Of a stretch of 64,000 nucleotides of DNA, positions 46,383 through 56,000 are shown piece by piece (within the stretch, counting starts at the first letter, position 1; the number at the start of each line of letters is the position of its first letter). The notes under the pieces were generated by a model that was not told the DNA's origin, did not search any database, and saw only the letters and a list, made by a program, of their open reading frames with translations. This DNA comes from Bacteroidales bacterium (GTDB taxonomy: Bacteria; Bacteroidota; Bacteroidia; Bacteroidales; Bacteroidaceae), in assembly GCA_015060865.1 (NCBI GenBank), contig SUXS01000002.1, positions 39,882 to 103,881 on the forward strand, read 5' to 3'. A program made the translations under genes and the position numbers.

Positions 46383-49300
46383 TTATTTGGTTATTTCAAA
46401 TCTGTCAGTTTCGGGATTATAGAAACGTTGGTTGAGCAGACAACCGTCAATCTGATGAACAACGGCAAATGAAGAAGTCTTCATCTGATATGCAGCTGCT
46501 GTACCTTCTCTTTCTATATCTCTTGTCATAATATTATACAATTTATTTTCATTCTCTGGTGTATTGATAACGTGGCAGATATTGTCATATTGCTGAACAT
46601 TCTCTTTGTTTCTGAAGTCACCTCTTACGCTAATGGTATTCCTACCATTGTGCTCTACAGTTTCAACAGTAACTTTGCTGAACAGATTGGTAACATCATC
46701 AATGGCTGAAGTCTCGTAATCTACTACAAAAATCTCTTTATTACCTTCAATGATGGAATGGGGCTTATTATCAACATATACAGAGTTGTCTTGCACATGA
46801 TACTTAGTAAAACTGGAGATGATGGAAGCCTGCTCTTTAATGTCGGCAATAGTACCCTTATTCCATTCTTGCAGTTTGGCTATTGCAGCCTTCAATGTAT
46901 CAATTTGGGCTTGTATCTGCTCCATTTGTGCAGAATCGACAGCATTAGCCTTTGAGTCCTCAAGATCTTCTATCTCAGCATTATAGGATATAATAGCAGT
47001 CTCGTTATCTGTGATTTCCTGAGCAAGTCCTTTGAGAGGCTCCCAACTAGGCAACCCCTTCTGTTGTGCCTCACGGATGGCCTCGTTCGTCGGGACATAT
47101 ACGGTATAATGATAAGTGTTAAACGAGCGAACATTTTGGTCAAGACCTCCATAGTTGTTTTGCGCCGTGTTATAAGGGTTGTAGAATACATAATAACGGG
47201 CAACGGAGTCTTCTGCGCCATCTTTAAGCTTGCCATTCTTGTCACGTGGCTTTAGATGATCGATTACCTCGGCGGGAACATCACAAAGTTCAAAGAACTC
47301 GGAGAATTCTCCATCAGGTGAATCTTTCAGGACATTGTATACCGAACGCGTTGCGGGATGTATCATACCTTCGTCCAGACGATAGGTCTTTCCGTTCTTT
47401 TGGTTAAAGGTCTCACCAATAGCAATACCATAATGGTCTCTACCGTGCATTCTTTCTTTGATTTGGTCTTCCAACTCTCGACCTCCCCATACGCGTACCA
47501 AACTGTCGTTAACGCCGTCACCATCCGTATCAATAGCATCAACTTTAATAGTACCATACCCTTTCGACATGTAGTATTTATTACCATCCAACACATCGCC
47601 TACGATAATATTGTATTCCAACAATTCAAGCAATGCATCGTTGACAATTGCGCTGGCAGTGGTGGTACCATATGTGACATTCTCTGGAGTTTGTGGTTCA
47701 TAGGTACCTCGGTAATAGGTAACTGTACCATTAGCTCCCTTTGTGGGATCCCAAAGCATCTTGTAAGCATAATGCTCCGTATTGATGTCGCCTTCGTTTG
47801 GAGTAGATGTATAAGAGGTGCATGGATCATAATATACCATAGCCTCATTGGAAGGTATAAACAAACTGAAAGTACTTTGCATAGCCAAAAGGTAGCTCTT
47901 ATACTCGTTAGTCAATATAGCGTAGTTTGCTATAGCCATATTGTCTCTAAGCATGACGGGGGCTGATACGGCAACATAATCAGCAGGGCTATATACCGTT
48001 TTGGTTAGATATACAACTCCATTGTTGGCGATGATACATGGAGTGGTTTCATCCAAGTCCCCTTCTCTTGCTCCTAAATCGTCCTGGGCATCATTCTTTA
48101 GGGACATGAATTTTGACGGTACAGCTCCGTTAAATGAAGGTTTCATTAAATTTCGCACCAATGATTGGATAATCTTGGTAGGAATACTATCAATAGCCCC
48201 AGGAAGAGGAGCGCCATTCGCATAACGTTGGATAAGCGGCTTGCCCTCGCCTGATTCGAAGTAGGTCCATAATGTTTCATCGGTAGGAGCAAATATTACT
48301 CCCATGTCGACCTCAGGACTTACAGCATTTCCTGATTGGAAGTAGTTCCATCCCGGAGAGAATTTAAGAGAGCCATCCGCTGTAAATGAGCTATCGGGGG
48401 CATACACCTCATCGCGGAATGTCAAGAAACCTGCCGACTCCTTCTCGTCATAATAGGTACTTCGGTTTGAACCTGCCGTAAAATAGCGTTTTTCATATAC
48501 GCGTTCAGCATTGGCATCATCGTTCAAATGAAAGATTCGATTGTATTCTCTAGTAAGTGCCTCATTGTAAACTGGAACTGCAAATCGATCCAACATGTGG
48601 CTGAAAAGGTTGGTTTTTCCATTGGTTCTAATCTCCTCAGCCATATTGCTGGGAGGAATCAATAACCCATCCAGCAAGTGAATGTATCCATTTTTACATG
48701 TAACATCTTTTTTGCGAACCTTTTTATCGAAGATGTAAGCATCAGCTGTCGATGCGTCCGGACGATTCACCAAATACTTGAGGTCATTATCCGTAATACC
48801 CTTTCCGACCAATTGCGAGGTCAAAAAGTGCACCATCATCGTGGAGGTAGCATCAGTAGCCAATCTGATGCCTCCTTCGTTTTGAATTTTACCCGCTAAA
48901 TGTTCCCAATATCGATTGAATTGAGGGATCATAGTTCCATCAAAAAACGGGATTGAATCCGTAACGTTGGAAGAGGTGACCTGGCGCAGGCACTGCCCCT
49001 CGTTCGGATCGGCATCATTTCCTGTAGCTGCAGTGCTTGACATCATCTCCAACAAATACGCATTGTCAAGCATAGCATTATAAAGGATGATACGTTTGTG
49101 AGCTGGTGTCAATTGGTTGTACACTTCCTCATCGCTTCCCACCAGTTGCCATTCGTCCCTGACAGCCTTCATAAAAGCCTCATCGTTGGCGACGAATAGC
49201 GTCTTGCTACCGGTTTTGGATAGGACCTCTTTATAATTAAGATCGTCAATGACTCTGAGAAAATAAGAGAACGATTCGCCATTCAGATTTTCTGCAGATT

Positions 49301-49457
49301 GTAGTTCCTCATAAATGCTCTCGCCCAACCATGGCGGAGTGTTGCCGAAATCGTCGTAGACGTACTCGTCCCGGCATGATTGCGTGATTGCGCAAACAAA
49401 TAGAAAACAAGCAATTAGCAAGCTGTTACCTGCTTTACGTGTGTTTTTTGGGCTCAT
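46383..49457 (-). CDS. Large fasciclin (FAS1) domain lipoprotein, 1024 aa
   Basis: This is the first gene of the FAS1/SusCD operon. The lipobox Cys is near residue 28 (ITQSCRDE). Several FAS1 repeats are visible, including KTLFVANDEAFMKAV, NGYIHLLDGLLIPPS, FSLFIPSNEAMVYY and YTVYVPTNEAIREAQ; I estimate four. Within the last repeat, residues about 815-878 are a heptad-rich coiled coil (EIEDLEDSKANAVDSAQ, then QIDTLKAAIAKLQEW) not normally part of FAS1. It is predicted to be surface anchored. The binding partner is unknown. Confidence 0.88.
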   Translation of the reverse strand: MSPKNTRKAGNSLLIACFLFVCAITQSCRDEYVYDDFGNTPPWLGESIYEELQSAENLNGESFSYFLRVIDDLNYKEVLSKTGSKTLFVANDEAFMKAVRDEWQLVGSDEEVYNQLTPAHKRIILYNAMLDNAYLLEMMSSTAATGNDADPNEGQCLRQVTSSNVTDSIPFFDGTMIPQFNRYWEHLAGKIQNEGGIRLATDATSTMMVHFLTSQLVGKGITDNDLKYLVNRPDASTADAYIFDKKVRKKDVTCKNGYIHLLDGLLIPPSNMAEEIRTNGKTNLFSHMLDRFAVPVYNEALTREYNRIFHLNDDANAERVYEKRYFTAGSNRSTYYDEKESAGFLTFRDEVYAPDSSFTADGSLKFSPGWNYFQSGNAVSPEVDMGVIFAPTDETLWTYFESGEGKPLIQRYANGAPLPGAIDSIPTKIIQSLVRNLMKPSFNGAVPSKFMSLKNDAQDDLGAREGDLDETTPCIIANNGVVYLTKTVYSPADYVAVSAPVMLRDNMAIANYAILTNEYKSYLLAMQSTFSLFIPSNEAMVYYDPCTSYTSTPNEGDINTEHYAYKMLWDPTKGANGTVTYYRGTYEPQTPENVTYGTTTASAIVNDALLELLEYNIIVGDVLDGNKYYMSKGYGTIKVDAIDTDGDGVNDSLVRVWGGRELEDQIKERMHGRDHYGIAIGETFNQKNGKTYRLDEGMIHPATRSVYNVLKDSPDGEFSEFFELCDVPAEVIDHLKPRDKNGKLKDGAEDSVARYYVFYNPYNTAQNNYGGLDQNVRSFNTYHYTVYVPTNEAIREAQQKGLPSWEPLKGLAQEITDNETAIISYNAEIEDLEDSKANAVDSAQMEQIQAQIDTLKAAIAKLQEWNKGTIADIKEQASIISSFTKYHVQDNSVYVDNKPHSIIEGNKEIFVVDYETSAIDDVTNLFSKVTVETVEHNGRNTISVRGDFRNKENVQQYDNICHVINTPENENKLYNIMTRDIEREGTAAAYQMKTSSFAVVHQIDGCLLNQRFYNPETDRFEITK

Positions 49458-49498
49458 ATTTCAACTTAGATTTAATGTTATTTCTCCTTAATAAGAGA

Positions 49499-49506
49499 CA
49501 AAAATA
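49499..49506 (-). promoter_or_regulatory. Promoter -7 box of the FAS1/SusCD operon
   Basis: Read leftward TATTTTTG, a TAnnTTTG match, 42 bp before the 1024-aa FAS1 start. No clear -33 TTTG is present, which may mean an activator is needed. Confidence 0.6.
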
Positions 49507-49577
49507 GCGAATATTAGTGATTCTTTCTAATTTGTCCTCTTTTTTTTTGTCGTTTTTAACGTTTTAATTTTTTTTAA

Positions 49578-51086
49578 CTATCCTTTCATGCTTCTAAACT
49601 TGGCCTGTTTGATTGGTTTGTCAATATGCCGTGCAAATTCTTGCGGCGTGATGGTTACAGGTTCAACCATATATTCGGGTACATTATAGCTTTTATAATA
49701 GTTGTCGTAGAAGAACGGATCTTCTTGTGGTAGAATGAATGGAGTATGCGCTTTACCATTCTTGTCAAAATAGGCTATATATAGACGGGTATATCCACCA
49801 TCATCACGACGGCTTGTAAAAAGGATCCAACGGCCATTGCTTGACCAAGAATGGTAACTTTCCACATCGTTACTGTTAATTTCTTTTATCTTGTGCAGCT
49901 CTTCATTGACCAAGTCCATTAAATATAGATCGGCATCCTTATGCCAAATGTGGAAACAGCCATACTCGGCCATACCGAACAACAAGTAACGCCCGTCAGG
50001 AGAAATGCGTGGGAGAGTAGCACTCATATTAAGACTATCCGCATTTAGTACCAATTCTTTGGGACCAAAGGTCTTCGTGATTGGGTCAAATGACTTTCGA
50101 TAGATGTTGTAATGGAAATCACGATATCGGTCAATGATTTCACGCTCGCGAGATTCATAATTCTGTATCTCGAAATGAGCTGAGCTATAGTAAAGCGTTT
50201 TACCATCGGGAGCCCAAGCAGGAAACACTTCCCATTCCAAAGTATCATGCTCTATGAAACTCACTTCGTTGTTGTCTATATCATAGAGAATAAGGTCGCT
50301 CTTGAGATCCTGTACCTCAATTTTATTGTTGTTCTTTGTATGGAATGATTGTCCAGTGTCGTTAATGGAGTAAGCAATGAAGTTGTGTGTAGGATGCCAT
50401 GCAGGATATACACCTGCCGAGATGGTAGAGTCGGTCTTGAGGTTTACCTTCTGCACTTCACCATTTGTGACAAGTATGGTGCCTCCTTTATGCTGACGAA
50501 CGTGAAATTGCATATTGTCGGTCTTGTAGTTCTTATAATGGTGACAGTTGATACATTGACCATTGACGTCATCGCTGAGGAGCATGTTATTGTAGATGAC
50601 CTTCTCTTCAAAGTTAGTCATATTTCTCTGCCGGATAGTGAGTTCCTCATAAGTAACATACGAAGGAGCAATGATTCGGTACGATATATAGGAGTCAATA
50701 GGTTCCTCCGCTACGCGCCAAATAAGGGAACGGAATTTTTGCCATCCCCCCTCTTCCTTGATATAGGTATTAACCTTTATATCTTTACCTTTGTTGGCCT
50801 CAAGTAGGCGGTGCCATTCCTTGATATTCCAGTCCGTCATTTCGCCTTTGCTTATGAGGCTGCCGTTTTCTCCGCTCAATACAGTTACATAATCGTCGCC
50901 TTCCATTGTATAAGCGAAATTGAGCGGTGCTATATTGTAGGGTATTGTTATGTCGCCGTATTTGGGATATATTTCTGCGATTTGATTCACTTCGCGGAAG
51001 TCCTTTGGCGCATCTGCAGAGCATCCAGTTAGAATAGCTGTGATGAATAGGATAATGTATAGGGTATACTTGGGTAAGTGTAGCAT
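49578..51086 (-). CDS. Lipoprotein with CxxCH haem-type motif and PD40-like propeller
   Basis: This 502-aa lipoprotein has its lipobox Cys at residue 22 (LTGCSAD). C178-I-N-C181-H182 is a c-type haem attachment motif followed by HYKNYKTDNMQ. Later repeats such as YPAWHPTHNFIAYSIND, VFPAWAPDGKTLYYSSAHFE, LPRISPDGRYLLF and YHSWSSNGRWILFTSRRDD are PD40/TolB-like blades. Similar Bacteroidota proteins are annotated as cytochrome c biosynthesis or TolB-like proteins. The distal haem ligand is not evident. It lies downstream of the DUF6057-like gene, separated by 94 bp with an inverted repeat. Confidence 0.83.
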   Translation of the reverse strand: MLHLPKYTLYIILFITAILTGCSADAPKDFREVNQIAEIYPKYGDITIPYNIAPLNFAYTMEGDDYVTVLSGENGSLISKGEMTDWNIKEWHRLLEANKGKDIKVNTYIKEEGGWQKFRSLIWRVAEEPIDSYISYRIIAPSYVTYEELTIRQRNMTNFEEKVIYNNMLLSDDVNGQCINCHHYKNYKTDNMQFHVRQHKGGTILVTNGEVQKVNLKTDSTISAGVYPAWHPTHNFIAYSINDTGQSFHTKNNNKIEVQDLKSDLILYDIDNNEVSFIEHDTLEWEVFPAWAPDGKTLYYSSAHFEIQNYESREREIIDRYRDFHYNIYRKSFDPITKTFGPKELVLNADSLNMSATLPRISPDGRYLLFGMAEYGCFHIWHKDADLYLMDLVNEELHKIKEINSNDVESYHSWSSNGRWILFTSRRDDGGYTRLYIAYFDKNGKAHTPFILPQEDPFFYDNYYKSYNVPEYMVEPVTITPQEFARHIDKPIKQAKFRSMKG

Positions 51087-51120
51087 AGTTGTTTGTTTTT
51101 TTTGTGTGTGATATTATTTA

Positions 51121-51162
51121 GATTTCCTATATTTCCAGACTACCTAGAAAGTCTAGGAAATC
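51121..51162. repeat. Inverted repeat with CTAGGAAA upstream of the CxxCH lipoprotein
   Basis: GATTTCC and AGACT (left) mirror AGTCT and GGAAATC (right) around an ACCTAGAA centre. A related CTAGGAATTCCTAG palindrome precedes the 1358-aa glycosidase. Confidence 0.65.
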
Positions 51163-51180
51163 CAGCAAAAAACTCTAGAA

Positions 51181-53058
51181 TCAATATGATTTGACGTCGC
51201 GTATAAAGAAATAGAAATACCAGAATGTATCACCATATCGTTCGTAGAAAAGCTTTTTAGCTTCGGGGTCTCGTTCAACATCTTTAACCGCGTGTTTTTG
51301 AGCAAATCTCATAAAGTCCTGGAAACGTAGTTTTATAGATTTGTCAAACGGCATCTTACTAATGTCTACCGTCTTCTCTAGATTTCCATAGAGTAGAGCT
51401 GCCTCTTGGTAGTGAGTGGGCATACGGTTAGTCTTGTGGCTGTTGGCATAACGGAAGAAGCAGTTCCAGAAGGTGGGGATATCTTTCAAGGTCATTGCAC
51501 ACATGAGTCCAGCTTCGTCGAACATGGGAGTATTAAGGTCATTATATGTATGGGCGAAGTAATTGAGCAGATATATTTCCACTAAAGTATTGTCGCCATC
51601 CAATTGGTCCTCAAATTGATACAAAGGGAGTATTCCGGCATATTCCCGATCTTTCGCAATAAGTGTTGGGTCTTGGATGAACTTTTCGTACTTTTCGGCC
51701 CAATTGCGGTAGAATATGGTTTTCTTCAATGTATTGATGTATTTCTGTGCCAAAGCATACTCTCCTGACACGATGGAGGTTTTTACCATATATTTGAGAT
51801 AATCAACTTTCCAACCATATTCTACAGCATCTTCCAAACACCAACGATAGCAGAAGTTCATGCGAGCATAATGGTAATAGAGCATTTTCCCTCCTACCTG
51901 CATTAGACGGATTTCGAATGGGGAATCGGGAGCCTCACCTCCGTCAAGATAGTGGAACATCTCGTCACCAGCTTTACCTAATTTGAGCAAAGCCAAATTC
52001 TTGTTGAGCACTATTAGGCGAGTAGGAGTCTGCTTTTGCGCTTTAGCGATGTCTAGTGCCTTGCGCCATTCCAATCGTTCCATTGCATGGTTCATCTTTA
52101 TCTCAGCGCGGAAATTGGGGTCACGGAACCAGAACAGTTGTGCAATGAATACCAACAGGGCAGCCGTCCCTATCCCTTCCTGCAGGAAGAATTTTCGACT
52201 AACCATGGCATTTCTTTGCTTGAACACAATGAACGGCATTACCAATGGGTATAAATAAAGCAATATATAGGGAATCCATGTAAACAGGTCGCGCGACTTG
52301 AACTCAAATGCAGGCATACCTGCTGTAAACATGCGTACAAACCGTGTCTGATTATACACATTATAGTACAATATGGGAGTTGCTATGGTGGCTACTATGC
52401 ATAGTAGCACAGCTATGGCTTTCCCTTTCCTGCTATTGCGCAGTTCAAATAGTGCAATGCTCAGGAGTGCCAGCAAGGCATAGAATCCAAACAACGGATA
52501 TCCTATAGCGGCTATGGTTATGACAGTAAGATGCCTCCACCAACTCTTGCAAACCTGATACAGTCTTATGCCTGATAACGTGAACAAGAAACCCACTAGC
52601 ATGGAGTAGAAGTAGCCTTGTGTCTTAATTTGGAATATCCAATAACCAGCCTCCATAGCGCAACACAGAATAAGTACGCTGGGGATGATAGTCAACAATG
52701 CGTGCCGTGCGGGAATATTGAAAACTTTGATCGTCATCCATTGTACAGCGAGCAATAAGGCCACATAGATGAGCGAGCCAAGCATTGGATAGTAAAAGAA
52801 CTGAGTGAGAAAAGTAGCGATGTAAGCCATCATTCCTCCTGGAACCAACATCCGCTCGTCAAAGAAGACTTGAGTCGGAAGCCACAATGACAATTCTTGT
52901 ACACGGAACAAGTACTCGTGTTCAAATATATTCAGTAAAATCCAAACAACGGCAGCAAATGAAAGGCCAACGATGGCAGAAAAGTGTTTCAACTTGCAAT
53001 CCGTTTCTTGGGTTATTTTAGCAGTTGGGCGGGATTTCATGTCTTTAACTGAAGGCAT
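51181..53058 (-). CDS. Polytopic membrane protein, DUF6057-like
   Basis: The 625-aa protein has a cytosolic N-terminus and about ten hydrophobic segments between residues 28 and 310. A soluble helical C-terminal half (about 320-625) follows, with repeat-like pairs (LALLKLGKAGDEMFHYLDG; YALAQKYINTLKKTIFYRNW) suggestive of TPR. It resembles Bacteroidota proteins called DUF6057; I judge this from memory. It lies 24 bp after the 1358-aa glycosidase and is probably co-transcribed. Its function is unknown; envelope-located assembly or transport of glycan is speculation. An ATG at 53040 is an alternative start. Confidence 0.78.
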   Translation of the reverse strand: MPSVKDMKSRPTAKITQETDCKLKHFSAIVGLSFAAVVWILLNIFEHEYLFRVQELSLWLPTQVFFDERMLVPGGMMAYIATFLTQFFYYPMLGSLIYVALLLAVQWMTIKVFNIPARHALLTIIPSVLILCCAMEAGYWIFQIKTQGYFYSMLVGFLFTLSGIRLYQVCKSWWRHLTVITIAAIGYPLFGFYALLALLSIALFELRNSRKGKAIAVLLCIVATIATPILYYNVYNQTRFVRMFTAGMPAFEFKSRDLFTWIPYILLYLYPLVMPFIVFKQRNAMVSRKFFLQEGIGTAALLVFIAQLFWFRDPNFRAEIKMNHAMERLEWRKALDIAKAQKQTPTRLIVLNKNLALLKLGKAGDEMFHYLDGGEAPDSPFEIRLMQVGGKMLYYHYARMNFCYRWCLEDAVEYGWKVDYLKYMVKTSIVSGEYALAQKYINTLKKTIFYRNWAEKYEKFIQDPTLIAKDREYAGILPLYQFEDQLDGDNTLVEIYLLNYFAHTYNDLNTPMFDEAGLMCAMTLKDIPTFWNCFFRYANSHKTNRMPTHYQEAALLYGNLEKTVDISKMPFDKSIKLRFQDFMRFAQKHAVKDVERDPEAKKLFYERYGDTFWYFYFFIRDVKSY

Positions 53059-53082
53059 TAAGAATTACTGATAAGGTTACTA

Positions 53083-56000
53083 TTACTTGACTTGATACTT
53101 TTTTCCTGATATAATATATACTCCTTGTGGAAGAGCGATGCGTTGTCTTCCTTTTTTCAAATTGTAACAAATCAAATTTCCTGTGGTAGTATATATACGC
53201 ATGATTTGTGGGGCAACTGCTGATACTTCCAGGTAGCCATTACCACATTGTATCTGTATACCATCTTGTGTGGTGAACGCTATGCTTGATGTATCAAGCG
53301 TGAAGCTCTGTATGTCGCTGTACGTGTTGCCTCCGATAAGTGTGGTTACATGCAGACGGAAATGGATGGTCCCGTCTTCAAAGACGCCGGCATTGACAGA
53401 TGCGACATAGCCCGTCTGATCAAACCTGTAGCGCTCAGTTTCTTCGTAAGCAGTTTCCCAATTAACATTATCGTAACTGTATTCGATGGTTAGTGCATCG
53501 GTAACGTCGGCATTGGGATTATTGACAGCAAACTGCAGCTCATTGTTCGCCTCATTATAGCTAACCATTATGGCCACATTCTGTATCGATGGTTTCCACC
53601 AATCAGGGATATATTGTTGCTCTGCTTTATAGGCAAAGGATGAAGGATAGTCGCGGAATATAGCTCCTGCGGGGGTGGGCCATCCGTCATCGTAAAGCAT
53701 CTTGTTGTACCATAAATCGTCATTGTAGGGAACATATCGCTCTACGTAGTCGAGACTTTCCAGCAAATCGAATATCTTCTGATATTTCTTGGCAGCATCG
53801 TTGACATTGGTCTCACTGGGGACATCCCATGAGGCACCATTTTCCATCTCGGTAATCCATATGGGACGTCCTGTGGCGTTATGAATCTCTTCCAGTTTGC
53901 TCCTCCATGTATTGATATCATCTTTCCAGTAAGCATGCGTTACCACAAAGTCGCAGCGGTAAGCGTAATTGTGGCAATATTGCACATAATTCTTGAGCCA
54001 TCCGGCATCAGTTGGTGAGGGAGAGCCTATACGCATTCCACTCTCAAAGAATTCTGTATGATGTGTGAATGCTTTCCATTCATTGATAGCACCACCGCAC
54101 GAGCATTGTGCAGATCCATGCTGTTCTGAATGTTCCGGTTCATTATATCCTAATACGTGCGTGCAGTTCTCCAATGCGTTGATCTGTGCCCACCCTGGCC
54201 ACCATAGATGCTGCTTAATGGGGACATATTCAAGATCCGTGGTATTGTTACGGTCTGCGCTCCAGGTATAGAACCAATTGGCACGTATCGTTTCGGTATG
54301 AGTATTGATGGTGCTGTTGCCTTTGGTGCTCCCCCACCCTTTCTTCGACACATACTGCCAAGGTTTAACGATGATGCTTGATACACGGCGGTTCAGTGCT
54401 TCGGGGACTACGGGGACTAGCAGGTCTTCATGGTCAGCTACGAATACTCTGCTGTAGCCACTGCCATCGCTGTTGGCGGCGAGGGTGACCATGTATCCTC
54501 GTTTCAAGATAAAGCTCCGCATCGTGTTGGCCCTAGTGCCCAGGTTACTGTGCCTTCCTTTCCCGTACTGCGTTTCTTCTCCTGAATAAAGTTCTCCAGT
54601 ATAAGCTGTAAAAGGCTGTATCGATGAAGAATGAGGGATGATGGCTGCCCCATCGAGATAGATGGCTGCACGGTAGTTGGAATTCTGCTTCGCTCTAGCG
54701 CCATTCAGACGAATGTATGGAGCTATCTTACTGTTGGCTACTGACGGACGGCTATGTGGTGCTATCAACCAGCTGTTCTCGTTAATAAGATTGATGGTAG
54801 AGCCTTCCAATGTAGCCGCTTCATTGAGCAGGAAAAAGTCGGCTGCCTGATCAATAACGAGTTTCAAATTATATACACAAGCCAACTGCCGTTTTATCTT
54901 GTTGTATTTATTGCCATCATACTCACCTACGCCCAACGCTTTGGACGGACTTACAATCTCTGCAACATAGCTATCCAAATGCTGTGTTCCCAGTCCTGTA
55001 AATTCAGATTTTGTCCCACCTGTGGTGAGTGAGGGCATGGCATAGGTAGCGACAGTGCCTAGTGCCTGCCCGTTACGGCAGATGGTCATGGCACCATTGT
55101 CAACGACAAATCGGTAGCTATAGATTGTAGCGGTAGTGTCCAGCCCTTGTGCAATGAACTTTCCTGCAACACCGACTGTTGATGGACTGATGCCCACAAG
55201 AGCACCTTTCCCGTCCCTATTTCGGATGAGGAGGTAAGCGGTAGAGTCGTTGGCAAACCGAACGCTGTCGAGCGCGAGTGTATAGCTGTTGTCCAAACTG
55301 ACGCCATTGCTGTCATAGGTAGCCCATATACGGATATTTCTTGAATCTTCCGGTGTGCTTTCTTTGCAAGAGTCTATAGCTTGCTCTACCTCAGCTGTAG
55401 TTTCGACAATAACAGCGATATCCTCTATGGTAGCATTGGCTGCAATTTCTTTAGCCTTGTCTATACATGTCTTGAGATTGGTGGTTGCAGCCAAACCATA
55501 GATGCCGCTACTAATAATCTGTTCACCCAGTGTGATGGTCTCCTGCAACTTGTTGACATAGAGTGCCAAGCGGCTCTCGCTGAGTGCGAACTGTGCTTCT
55601 ACCAATTGCCAAGTGCTCAGTTCGCCTTTGCTCTTGTCGTAGTATACCCCGATGTATTCATTGGCTTCCTGGTCCTTGTCGGTGCCCAGCACCTTGCCGT
55701 TGTAGAGTGAGGTGATGGTGCCTTCTAATCCTTCAGTGATGGCCCATAGGTCGGTGTTGTTGGTGGCCTGGGCATCATTGAGTACCATGCTCCATGTGTT
55801 GGCTGTGCTGGCAGCAAGGTACTTGCCTGTCGCTTTGTGGCGGAGGCGATAGTAACCCTCTTTGTTGCTGCTCTCTGCACACCAGGTGTATGCCGCATTG
55901 CTAGCTTCTGCGTCAGAGGCTGCCAAGGCAGGGATGTTGCTGGCATTAAGTCCTAACAAACGGCTGTAGTAGGTGTTGTAGAGGTAGTATTCGCCACCAT

